Assembly (NCBI GenBank): GCA_017395635.1
Contig: JAFQOE010000009.1
Location: 1-53,774 of the forward strand
From: Lachnospiraceae bacterium
Lineage (GTDB): Bacteria; Bacillota; Clostridia; Lachnospirales; Lachnospiraceae
Length of the DNA stretch: 53,774 bases
Direction of reading: 5' to 3'
In this document: piece after piece, positions 35,295 to 44,200 of the stretch
Layout of the letters: every line of letters starts with the position of its first letter
Position numbering within the stretch: the first letter of the stretch is position 1
Notes under the pieces: model-generated
Seen by the model: the letters and a program-made list of their open reading frames with translations, nothing else
Database searches by the model: none
Told to the model about the DNA's origin: nothing
Made by a program: the position numbers and the translations under genes

Positions 35295-35854
35295 ATGATA
35301 GACACGCATGTACATATTGGTGGAGATGCAGCAGGATTTCATATGAACGAAGAAATAGTACTAAAATCCATGGAACATTGTCAAATGTATCCTTTTCCGA
35401 CGAAAAAATGTATCCTTATTTTGAACTGGCACAGAAATACAATCTGCCGATTATCGTTCATACCGCCAATGACGAAGTAGCTAATCCATTACGAGTATAC
35501 GAAATGGCATGTCGTTATCCAAATCTCATATTCATCATGGCTCACATGGGGCTTGAAACAGACAATAAGCTAGCGGTGGATTTGATGGGAAAAGCACCTA
35601 ATTTGTATGCGGATACAGCATGGGTTCCAATAGAAACTACGCTAGAAATAATTCGCAAATACGGAAGTGAACGTGTTGTATTTGGTAGCGACAATCCTAT
35701 CGACGGTTTAGATACTTACTTTTGTAATCCCAAAGGTGAACCTAGCCTTTACAGACTGTATTTTGGCGAATTGAAGGAAATGATAAGCCATGAGGATTAT
35801 GCAAATCTAATGGAACAAACTGCTTCCAAAATTTTTGGAATTCATAAATCTTAA
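35295..35854 (+). pseudogene. Broken amidohydrolase-2 family gene
   Basis: A good ribosome site (AGAGGAGAT) precedes MIDTHVHIGGDAAGFHMNEE, the metal-site start of an amidohydrolase. After about 32 residues the frame shifts, and the matching remainder runs in another frame from SFSDEKMYPYFELAQKYNLPIIVHTAND to the stop at 35854. That part includes the metal ligands IVHT, MAHMG and VFGSDNPIDG. Relatives have about 90 extra residues between the two pieces, so there is both an internal deletion and a frameshift near 35385. It could still express a C-terminal fragment but is most likely dead. Confidence 0.75.
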
Positions 35855-35903
35855 AGATTACCGCAAGTTACAACTTTTAATTCATTAAAAAGTCTAACTA
35901 TGT

Positions 35904-35909
35904 TATAAT
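35904..35909 (+). promoter_or_regulatory. -10 box of the large TPR-GGDEF gene
   Basis: TATAAT lies about 60 bases before the ATG, which follows AGGAGGGTAAACT. The -35 region (TTCATT at 35881) is weak. Confidence 0.4.
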
Positions 35910-35968
35910 AGCAATTTAGAGAAGGGGACTTATATCAATGTAAATACATTATTACAGGAGGGTAAACT

Positions 35969-38900
35969 ATGGATAACAAGAAAAGAAAACTATCGACCTC
36001 ATTTATAAAGAATATCATTTCTTCACTCGGAGTAAATACCAATAATTTCGCACTGGTAAAGCATTATGGTAAATTTAGCATCGATATGGAAGATGCTAGA
36101 AATGCAATGATGTCTTATGATAATGTGGATATTTATTACTCCCATTTTGCCAACAATGAAATGGTTGGAAGTTTTGAACCATTCTTAACAATTGTAAAAA
36201 ATTGTTATCTCAAATATTATTCTGATAAATCAATTGATGAATATTTATCTCTTTTTAATATTTATTCTCTTCACAAGCCTTTTTTCAAATCATACATCGA
36301 AGCTGTGGCCTGTGAAAGATATGAGCCATATATTCTTAACGATATCGATTATGAAAAAAAGAAAATGTTTGAATCTATGACTTATATTATTATTGAATTA
36401 AGTAAGAAGCATCCTATGCTTATTATAATCGATAATATACATATGGTCACCAAATCAACTATTGCATTTTTAAAACAGCTAATAGATAATCCGGATAATA
36501 AAAACATCGGATTGTTTGCAGCATATAATGATTTGAAGAATGTGCGTTCTATTGACAATGATGAATGGAACCAATATATAAAAATCGCAACTACAAAACA
36601 TTTTATATATGAAGGTGGCGTTTATGAAAGTAAAGAAGATACAGAAGAACCTAGTAAGTTTGTATTTGATAGTAAACGCGCTTATGAATATCTACTTAAA
36701 TTAAAGTTGATGTATTGCGTGGTAGATTTTGAACAGGCAGATTTTTATTTGCAAAAAATTTACGAAAAGCTTTCTAATGAAAAAATGAATATCGATTTTA
36801 CATGCAAGTATGAATTATTTAAATTATATACACAGGTTTTGATATATTTAGAGGATTTTTCAACTGCGTTATTGATTTGTGATAACTTAAAAGAAATGTG
36901 TATGATTAATCCTCAGCCTGAATTTGAATATGAGTATCATTCTTTATATGCATATACACAAATTTACAGTGGAAAGCCCGAACATGCCAAAACAAGTATC
37001 GAAAGGTGCAAAGAGATTGCATTGGAATTAAATGACGAAAACTATATTTTCAAGGCAGATCTGTTAATGTATATGTCTAAAATGAACGGATGGCATAATA
37101 TTTATCTTCTTCCAAATGACATCGAAATCGCAGATTCTTTCCTAAAAAAAGTAGAAGAACAGGGATATATTAACCATCTTGCATATCTCTATATCTATGC
37201 CTATGATAATGATTCTCAAAAATACAAAAATCTAAAGACAAACGAGGAATATTCTGAAAAACAAGCAAAATTAAACGAGGGTATTACATTAGCTGAAAAA
37301 ATCGGTAATTACTGTCTGATACAAAAAGCCTATCAAAAAGCTATTATGATGTCATCTTCTATCGGATTGTTTAATATCACTCAATACTATTACAATAAAA
37401 TGATAGATCTTATAGATAACGAATTAGTTTTGGCTGATATTAAAAACGGACAGGGATATGGGTACTGTACTTGCAGAAAGTTCGAAGAAGCCAACAAAAG
37501 TTATAATACAGCACTTTCTATTTTTATGAAACATGGCGATATAAAATCAGCCGGTGAAACGCTTTACAACATGGCATTAAATTGTATTTTAGCAGGTGAT
37601 TATCATAACGCATACAATTATTTGAAAATATGTATTCGTATTGTAGAAAAAATGCGTTTAAATGATTTACGAGTTTGCAATTTAGCTAAACTTTATGGAC
37701 TTTTAGCACTAAGCAGCTACAGACTTTCATATGAGTACGACTGTATTTTCTATCTTAATACCAACAAAAAGTTTTTAGAGCATATTATTAATAATCGTAC
37801 TTATAGAGATGCAAATAAAATAAATCGAGCATTTACAGGTAATGACGATGAATTGTACCTTCATTATCTAGTCAAAGGACTACTCGATTATAAGAATGAG
37901 GAATACGAGAATTCTTTAGACAATTATAAATTAGCAGAAAAACATTGCTTAAAGTCTGATGGTAATCTCTTCTTTAGTTTTGTCCAGTTAAAAATTGCAA
38001 TGGCAGATACTTACAATAAACTCAACAGAAAAGCAGATGCCTTGCAAGTGATTGATGAGGCACATAAATTCGCAACAGAAAAAGACTACAACGATCAGAT
38101 AATTGCTCTTAACAATATGAAAGAAACCGGAGAGTACGTATTCGAACCAAAAGAACTGCCACTTAATAATTATACTTTAGAAGATGCTAGTGCATTACTT
38201 GATAAGAGTAGTGTAATCGCACAGCATCAAGATATGCAAAACCAACTTGAATTCATTTCTATTTGGCAGAACATTCTCGAAATCCATGAGAAAACAAAAG
38301 AAGAATTAATCAATACAGCAGCCAATTCTTTTATGTTGAATTTCGGTCTGGATTCTTTCTTGTTCATTAAATTTTATGAAGACTCAGCAGAAGTTATGTT
38401 TAATGAAGGTTGCCTTGAATTAACAAAGAAAGATATCGAGATTTTACGAGATTATTTTGAAAAAACCAAAACCGGATTTGTCACTGCCAAATCAGATAAA
38501 AACTATGATGACTACAAAAAAATATTGGATATGTTTGGAATGGATGTACTCTGTTCTATTGTCTGCAATCCATTCTTTGAAAACGAGAAATTAGATAGTT
38601 TGTTTATTAGTTGTATTTATATGAAAACCAACTGGAGTATGGAAAATTACCGTTATCTTTTGAACGAAAGCGACTCAGCAATTTTCAATTTGTCACTCAG
38701 ACAGTTGTTGTTAGCAATTGATAAAATTGAGTACCTGAGTAAAATCAAACAAATTAATATAGCCTTGAAAGATTCTTCATTTACTGATTATTTAACAGGA
38801 CTAAGAAACAGAAATGGTTTCTACGAAAAAGTCAATTATTTGATTGATAATTCAAGTGATACACCACTAAGTTTAGCTATACTTTATATTGATTTGGATA

Positions 38901-39313
38901 ATTTCAAATACTACAACGATACTTTCGGACATGATGTAGGTGATCTTATTCTAAAAGAAATCGCAGCGATTTTGAATAATTCTGCCGGAGAAAATGGTTT
39001 TGCCGTAAGATATGGTGGAGATGAATTTTTAATCATTCTTATGAATTCCACAAAAGAGGAAGCACTCGCAACAGCAAAAATGACCTTGGATACCATTTTA
39101 ATGAGAAACGGTTTTGCCCATGAAATTAGCATTCTACTTGAACAACAGGTTGCTATCGACAGAGAAAAGAAAGTTTCCTGCTCAATCGGCGTTTCCTTCT
39201 CTCCTAATGTCCGTTCCAACCACGAACTGTCAGAATTGATTAAAAATGCAGATTCCTCTCTATATTCTGTAAAACATACAACTAAAAATGCAGTTAAGTT
39301 TTTCGAAGAGTAA
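35969..39313 (+). CDS. Degenerate ATPase-like + TPR + GGDEF protein
   Basis: This is a 1114-residue soluble protein. Residues 1-230 resemble the AAA/STAND module: a Walker B-like strand (HPMLIIIDNIHMVTK) is present but no Walker A (GxxxxGKS/T) can be found. Residues 240-760 are TPR-like helical repeats. A GAF-like region follows (about 770-920), then a C-terminal GGDEF domain (about 930-1114) with YIDLDNFKYYNDTFGHDVGD and intact RYGGDEFLII, so it should make c-di-GMP. The design suggests a large sensor whose TPR part receives a signal. It stands alone with a strong terminator. Confidence 0.85.
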   Translation: MDNKKRKLSTSFIKNIISSLGVNTNNFALVKHYGKFSIDMEDARNAMMSYDNVDIYYSHFANNEMVGSFEPFLTIVKNCYLKYYSDKSIDEYLSLFNIYSLHKPFFKSYIEAVACERYEPYILNDIDYEKKKMFESMTYIIIELSKKHPMLIIIDNIHMVTKSTIAFLKQLIDNPDNKNIGLFAAYNDLKNVRSIDNDEWNQYIKIATTKHFIYEGGVYESKEDTEEPSKFVFDSKRAYEYLLKLKLMYCVVDFEQADFYLQKIYEKLSNEKMNIDFTCKYELFKLYTQVLIYLEDFSTALLICDNLKEMCMINPQPEFEYEYHSLYAYTQIYSGKPEHAKTSIERCKEIALELNDENYIFKADLLMYMSKMNGWHNIYLLPNDIEIADSFLKKVEEQGYINHLAYLYIYAYDNDSQKYKNLKTNEEYSEKQAKLNEGITLAEKIGNYCLIQKAYQKAIMMSSSIGLFNITQYYYNKMIDLIDNELVLADIKNGQGYGYCTCRKFEEANKSYNTALSIFMKHGDIKSAGETLYNMALNCILAGDYHNAYNYLKICIRIVEKMRLNDLRVCNLAKLYGLLALSSYRLSYEYDCIFYLNTNKKFLEHIINNRTYRDANKINRAFTGNDDELYLHYLVKGLLDYKNEEYENSLDNYKLAEKHCLKSDGNLFFSFVQLKIAMADTYNKLNRKADALQVIDEAHKFATEKDYNDQIIALNNMKETGEYVFEPKELPLNNYTLEDASALLDKSSVIAQHQDMQNQLEFISIWQNILEIHEKTKEELINTAANSFMLNFGLDSFLFIKFYEDSAEVMFNEGCLELTKKDIEILRDYFEKTKTGFVTAKSDKNYDDYKKILDMFGMDVLCSIVCNPFFENEKLDSLFISCIYMKTNWSMENYRYLLNESDSAIFNLSLRQLLLAIDKIEYLSKIKQINIALKDSSFTDYLTGLRNRNGFYEKVNYLIDNSSDTPLSLAILYIDLDNFKYYNDTFGHDVGDLILKEIAAILNNSAGENGFAVRYGGDEFLIILMNSTKEEALATAKMTLDTILMRNGFAHEISILLEQQVAIDREKKVSCSIGVSFSPNVRSNHELSELIKNADSSLYSVKHTTKNAVKFFEE

Positions 39314-39327
39314 ACGAGAGATAGACG

Positions 39328-39379
39328 AAAAAATGACCTTGACAAAACCCATTATGGGTGGAGTCAAGGTCATTTTTTG
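39328..39379 (+). terminator. Terminator of the TPR-GGDEF gene
   Basis: AAAATGACCTTGAC and GTCAAGGTCATTTTTT form a perfect 14-bp stem; the loop contains a smaller CCCAT/ATGGG hairpin. Confidence 0.95.
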
Positions 39380-39538
39380 GCTATTTCATCCATGAGCAAA
39401 CCCTTATAAAAATTTCTTTTCCTCTGAAAAATAATCTTGATTCTTATTTGATAATTAAGAAAGATTGTCGCTTGCCACATTCTTCACCTGCGGCAGGTTG
39501 CATAAGCAACTTTTTCTGCTCCGCCACAGTGTGAGCCT

Positions 39539-39652
39539 TTAGGTCTTATCTCCTCTTCTATAACACATTTGTCTGTATTGCTCATTTTCAATCTCTTCTT
39601 TCAATAAAGGAATCCCAAAAACTAAAATGAATAAAATAATAAACATAGTCAT
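39539..39652 (-). CDS. Small hydrophobic peptide, copy 1
   Basis: This 37-residue ORF starts MTMFIILFILVFGI, continues PLLKEEIENEQYRQM and ends CYRRGDKT. GGGGAGG lies four bases before the ATG. The first 14 residues and the ribosome site are identical in a second copy at 40919-41023, while the tails differ completely. One membrane helix followed by a charged tail fits a type I toxin-like or small regulatory membrane peptide; I do not recognise it. Near-perfect conservation of about 50 bases between the copies suggests recent duplication. Confidence 0.5.
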   Translation of the reverse strand: MTMFIILFILVFGIPLLKEEIENEQYRQMCYRRGDKT

Positions 39653-39726
39653 CACACCTCCCCAAAAATAGAAATCGTAAAGTGAATTTTTAAATTCCTC
39701 CGTTTTTTCCCAAATTTACTTTTTCA

Positions 39727-39868
39727 TTTGACCTCCCTTTCCTTGCCCGGTCACAGGTGTAATCACATTACTATCCACCAAAAGTTTTATTAACTTAAAT
39801 CTACCCGAAGTTTTCAGCCCCATGATATCTTCTACCATTTTTCTTCCAAAACAAACATCTTTATAGCC
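39727..39868 (-). pseudogene. Fic-family C-terminal fragment, copy A
   Basis: This fragment encodes a short winged-helix tail (DVCFGRKMVEDIMGLKTS, then LIKLLVDSNVITPVTGQGKG). It is clearly homologous, with scattered changes, to the end of the truncated Fic gene at 49179-49333. It has no start and is joined at 39868 to a piece of an XRE gene in the opposite orientation. It is a decayed duplicate. Confidence 0.65.
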
Positions 39869-39898
39869 CAAACTTTTCATAGTTCCGTAGACTATTAT
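39868..39898 (+). pseudogene. XRE regulator fragment
   Basis: About 31 bases match positions 51358-51388 of the XRE gene with roughly four differences; the piece would encode IAQTFHSSVDYY. It directly abuts the Fic fragment, as if everything between Fic and XRE in an ancestral copy had been deleted. Confidence 0.55.
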
Positions 39899-39920
39899 AA
39901 TTGAAAAAGTGGATCTAGTT

Positions 39921-40250
39921 TTAATTCGTATAATACTTCAATTGTGCATCTGCGTCTCTCCCTACATACATAACACGGATAACAGTGACAATGTTTTCCT
40001 CATCATTTGGTATATACAATACCAAATAATTGTCAACTGGCATTACACGAAGCCCTCTACTTTTCCATGGCTCTTTCTCATACACTCGGAATCTCTTAGG
40101 AAAACTTTCAAGTCCCACGATTCCTTCCTCTAACCTGTCAAGCTGACCTGCCGCATTCCCCGGAGCCATCAATTCAAATGCAATATACTCAAAGATACCT
40201 CTCAAATCGCATTCAGCCTGTTCAGTCGTTATCACTTCGTATTTTATCAT
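39921..40250 (-). CDS. RelE/ParE-family toxin
   Basis: This 109-residue protein has the ParE/RelE pattern: YEVITTEQAECDLRGIFEYIAFELMAP, ESFPKRFRVYEKEPWKSRGLRVMPVDNYLVLY and a final IRVMYVGRDADAQL. The RVMPVxNYxxxY and RVxYxxRD strands are typical of the family. Its start overlaps the antitoxin stop by four bases (ATGA), giving coupled translation. It should inhibit growth through ribosome-dependent mRNA cleavage or gyrase poisoning when freed. Confidence 0.9.
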   Translation of the reverse strand: MIKYEVITTEQAECDLRGIFEYIAFELMAPGNAAGQLDRLEEGIVGLESFPKRFRVYEKEPWKSRGLRVMPVDNYLVLYIPNDEENIVTVIRVMYVGRDADAQLKYYTN

Positions 40251-40555
40251 AAACCATAATCTTTGCGAATATCAGCAAACGTCTGTCTTGCAGGTTTCGT
40301 TTTTCCTTCAAGCATATCCGCATACCCCTTCTCTATTTCTGCATATAATTCTGTTTCCGTAAGTTCTTCAACGCTCAGTGGTCTCGCTGTCGGTATCTTG
40401 ACTTCAAAAGGAAGTCCTTTATGCAAAATAATCTGCTTGTAAAACATATTAATTGCGTTGGATGCCGGAATACCTAGTGCGGATAATATATTCTCTGCCT
40501 GCTCTTTCACATCTGGCTCTATTCTTGCGTATAAATTAGCTGTTTTCGTTGCCAT
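40247..40555 (-). CDS. RelB/DinJ-family antitoxin
   Basis: This 102-residue ribbon-helix-helix protein reads TANLYARIEPDVKEQAENIL, GIPASNAINMFYKQIILHKGLPFEV and then an acidic tail (ELTETELYAEIEKGYADMLEG). It belongs to the same family as the antitoxin at 498-809 but is clearly diverged. A GGAGTGA site precedes the ATG. The pair lies between decayed Fic/XRE fragments and the composite scar, suggesting it was inserted into an already duplicated stretch. Confidence 0.9.
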   Translation of the reverse strand: MATKTANLYARIEPDVKEQAENILSALGIPASNAINMFYKQIILHKGLPFEVKIPTARPLSVEELTETELYAEIEKGYADMLEGKTKPARQTFADIRKDYGL

Positions 40556-40674
40556 AAAATATCACTCCTTGTATTTTAAATTTTAGTCTTTGCCATTATT
40601 TATTACATTATACCGAGATGTGCGTACAATAGCAATACATTTTTACTTGATAACCATTCGACCACCGTAATGTG

Positions 40675-40840
40675 AATTTCTGTCGAATGTCCACTGATGC
40701 GTATGCCCATATGGCAAAATGCTACCTTTGTGCTGACCATTCCACATCAAAATTAGATAATGACTTAGCACCACTTTATAATACTAATAATATCTCCTGG
40801 CTTAAATGCATCTGCATTCTGATAGCGTAAATTTACTGTA
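40675..40840 (-). pseudogene. Composite scar: Fic + phosphoesterase + RNA ligase fragments
   Basis: Three pieces are fused in the same order as the intact region at 49.4-50.8 kb. Bases 40675-40695 match the Fic gene (49395-49415). Bases 40694-40782 match the phosphoesterase stub (49889-49975, still encoding the SHYP and GHxH regions in part). Bases 40782-40840 match the N-terminal part of the RNA ligase (50801-50840). Intervening DNA is missing. This is what a duplicated module looks like after two internal deletions. Confidence 0.7.
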
Positions 40841-40918
40841 GGATTTAAATAGGCAGAATAAGCCAACGATGTTAAAATATTAGAACTTTAGCACCATTAT
40901 CTTACTACGAATTTATCC

Positions 40919-41023
40919 TTATAGCAATCGCCAAATATAACTATATAATCCTGTATTGATATGTTTTCTTGTTTGTTCACTAATCCCAAAAACTAAAATG
41001 AATAAAATAATAAACATAGTCAT
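40919..41023 (-). CDS. Small hydrophobic peptide, copy 2
   Basis: This 34-residue ORF starts with the same MTMFIILFILVFGI as copy 1 and then has a different tail, SEQTRKHINTGLYSYIW RLL. GGGAGG precedes the ATG by four bases. It lies between the composite scar and the terminator of the jet operon. The shared head and ribosome site with a divergent tail suggest the duplicated segment ended inside this gene, so one of the tails may be an accident of recombination. Confidence 0.45.
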   Translation of the reverse strand: MTMFIILFILVFGISEQTRKHINTGLYSYIWRLL

Positions 41024-41047
41024 CACACCTCCCACAAATTAAAACAA

Positions 41048-41080
41048 CCAGAACAAGAATCATTTCCTGTTCTGGTTATA
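41048..41080 (-). terminator. Terminator of the jet operon
   Basis: CCAGAACA (41048-41055) pairs with TGTTCTGG (41068-41075); on the minus strand the stem is followed by TTGTTTT. Its right arm is also the left end of the direct repeat that brackets the Wadjet block. The 200 bases up to the jetC stop hold only a short unidentified reading frame. Confidence 0.7.
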
Positions 41081-41108
41081 ATAATACTCTTTATATTATA
41101 CGATAAAA
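41067..41108. repeat. Direct repeat, left copy, flanking Wadjet
   Basis: It begins CTGTTCTGGTTATAATAATA. The first 31 bases are identical to 49133-49163, and the match continues to GATAAAA with two differences (42 bases in all). It marks one edge of the 8066-bp block carrying jetDABC. Confidence 0.9.
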
Positions 41109-41284
41109 ATGCCTTGGATACATTTCGCAACTACGTTGCCTGTACCTTTTTTATTTACTGGATTTGGCTAGGGTGTGAACTGTAACACTACGTTCATTGC
41201 TTAAAGTGACCATTTCTTTCGACCAAGTTTGTTTACCAAGATAATAAAATTCAAAAAATGTCAAATAACATGCTCTTGTCCCAC

Positions 41285-44200
41285 TCAGAACAACAAACTC
41301 TGCTGCTCGTACACCTCAATCTGAGAGGAAACCATAACATCTTCATCTACCCCTCTCGTATGTTCACCACGTAGATATTGCATTCCTCCACGCAAGCTTG
41401 CAGCAACCAGGTTAAGGACATAAATATTGTCAAATCTGCTGTAGATGGAATCTCCACCCAAACCGGATAAACAGATTAACTGGGTGTTGGTTTTTTTCGC
41501 CATATCCATAAGCGGTTTCAATAAATGAGAAGCATTTGTCTGTGCAAATGGATTATCCATAACCAAAACCTTACCTTCATTTTTATCTGCAAATATGTCA
41601 GTTTCATCCCGTCGCATATAATGAAGCAGGCTTGATAATATAACAAATGCAGACAGGAATCCTTCACCACCAGAATTTCTTGCTACCTCTGCCCATGTAA
41701 TCGGATACTCCCGCTGCTCCTCAATCTTATAGAGCTTAATCTGAATATTACCAATTCCCACAATAGTATCATACAAATTCTTCGTTGTAATTCTGCTGCT
41801 AAAATAGTCTGCCGCATTCTCATTGCGCTCATAAATCTCAATACCAGTCCGAGTCAGCTCATCCATAAAATCTTCCATTCTTTGCCTATACAAACCTTCA
41901 TTTTCTTCCCAATCCGGTATCTGCAATCGCAACATCTTAATCTGGCGCTCACGGATTGTAATTGTAGAATTATTGTCAATCATCGCCATATTACTGTGAA
42001 TGTCCTTAACGTAATCTTCCAAAAGACCTTCGATTTTTGACTTTTCCTTCTCTACTAGTGCAATATCCACTTCTAATTTCTCCATCTGACTGTCATAGGA
42101 CTGAATGGTAGTATGCAACTGTTTCAAAACAAACTCCGCATGTTCCACAACAGACACCATTGCCTCCAAAGGTTTTCGGTAATAATCCTCATGATATATA
42201 TCCTTTTGCAACAGTTTGTTCAGCTGTGCTTCCAATCGGTCTTTCCTCTTTTTGCATTCCTCTGTCGCCTCACGATAATCTCTCCGCATACCTCCACCAA
42301 ATTTGCGGAGCATTTCTGCATCCATTTGTGCAAAATCCTCTTGCCACACAACCGGTTCTATAATCATAAAATCTTGGTACTCCGCAAATGCAGTCAGATT
42401 AGCTTCTATACTCTGCTTACGCTTATCAGCCAGTTTACTTTCCTTTTCCAGTTCTGACAACCTATATTTCAGACGATTCATTTTCGCATCAAAATCAGCA
42501 GTATGAATATCTTCCTTCGACAATGGTTCCTCATAACCACATTGCTCATAAATCCCTTTTTTCTTATCCTCTATTTTACTTTTGAAAACAGCAATCTCTT
42601 TATCTTCCTCTATTCGGAATGATTCCTTCATCTTCCATTTTTTCTGCTTGTCTTCCAGCAAAATTTCCTGACGTTGCTCCTCCTGCTCATTATAAATGAC
42701 CATCTTCCAGTCACTTTCTGACAAATGATATTTTCGACGCAGTTTATCTAACTCATTTCTTTCTTTTACAAGAAGTTTTCCTGTTCGCTCCTGTCGTTCT
42801 TCTAGTTCCTGCAACCGAGAGGACATTTGCGTTGTAATTGCCTCATATCTAGTTTCTATCTCCTCCGGTGTCAAATTAGGCTTTCCTGCGTCAGGCTCTC
42901 CATAACCTTCAAAACGCATCTGTTTTTCCTTTAGCTGGTTCTCACAAACAGTAAAAGAATGTCGATCCCTTTCCAGTTTTCTCAACATTTCGTTATATTT
43001 TTCCTGACTGGAAATCGCCAGTCTCTTATTCTCTTCATAACGCTGTTTTTCCTGCTTGCAATGTTCAATATCTTTGCGATTCTTCAGATACTCCTGATAA
43101 CTTGCACAAAACTGTTCATAATCCACTTCACGCCGTCTGCATTGTTCCATCTCCTGTTTTTCTGTTGCCACACTTTTTTCAAACATTTCCATGGTATGGA
43201 TAAGTTTCTGAACCTCTTCCTGAATTCCATATATTTCCTTATCAAGCTGATCGATGTGCTCCTGCACTTCTTCCTGTTCTTTGCGGTTCTTTTCAAATCC
43301 CTCTTTTGACAATGTCTGATTTTTCAGAATACTTCTACGTTCTGCATATTCTTCATACTCTTTCGCTCGGAATTCAATTTGCTTCTGCACCTTATTCATA
43401 TCCTCTTCTTTTTGCGTAATCAGCACACGAAGTGCCTCTTCATCCAGAAGTTTTTCATTAAACCACATAAAGAAACTAATTCCTTGAAGATTCAGCATAC
43501 TGCTCTCTTCTTCTAACAACACTTCCTCCAATGCTTCTCTTGGAATAATTGGAATCGGAAATGACGTATAGATTTCTTTTCCATGGGATTCTAGTTTCCT
43601 CATTTCCTTTCTTGCCAAAATCAAGGAATACGGCAGAAACGGCTGTTTTCTGATAAGTTCTGTATTCTCATCCACACTATACCCATTCTTATCCAGCCAG
43701 TTCATTCCATACACAGGATGAAGTTCTAATTCCGTCAGCAGTTCCTTGAATTCCTGTGGCAATTCCAACACCTCTCCGGAGGTCAGTTTCTTCCATTCCA
43801 GCTTTATTGCATTTTTCTCCTGTTCCAGAGTCTGCCGGCTACGGTCAATTTCCGAAAGCTTTCGTTCTGCCACTTCTAACAACTTATCTGTATTCCAAAG
43901 GACAGAATCTTCCACTTGCAGGTATCTCATTATAGTCTGCCGTTCTTTTATCTGTTCATCAAAATCCTTACCTTTCTCCTGTAGAATATGTAGCTGTAAT
44001 TCCTTATGTTTCTTTTCATTCTGCCTATCTTCTCGATTTCGTTCACAGTTCTTTTTCTGTTCTGCCAATTCTCCCTGCTGACGAATATGCTGATTGTAAC
44101 TCCTTGTCAGGTCTTTCAATTGCTTTTCATATTGTTCTTTCTTAATATCCAGCATTCCCGGTGCATAATCTCCCAGAATATTTCTTGAAAAAGATTCATT

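Noticed and set aside
39868..39898. Reading the Fic fragment at 39.7 kb further upstream as Fic sequence
   Set aside because: The continuation matches the XRE gene on the other strand (IAQTFHSSVDY), so the minus-strand reading is an accident of the junction.
41151..41285. Minus-strand frame after jetC ending in TVHTLAKSSK
   Set aside because: About 40 residues in a frame overlapping the end of jetC, with no start or ribosome site; it may be a gene remnant but cannot be identified.
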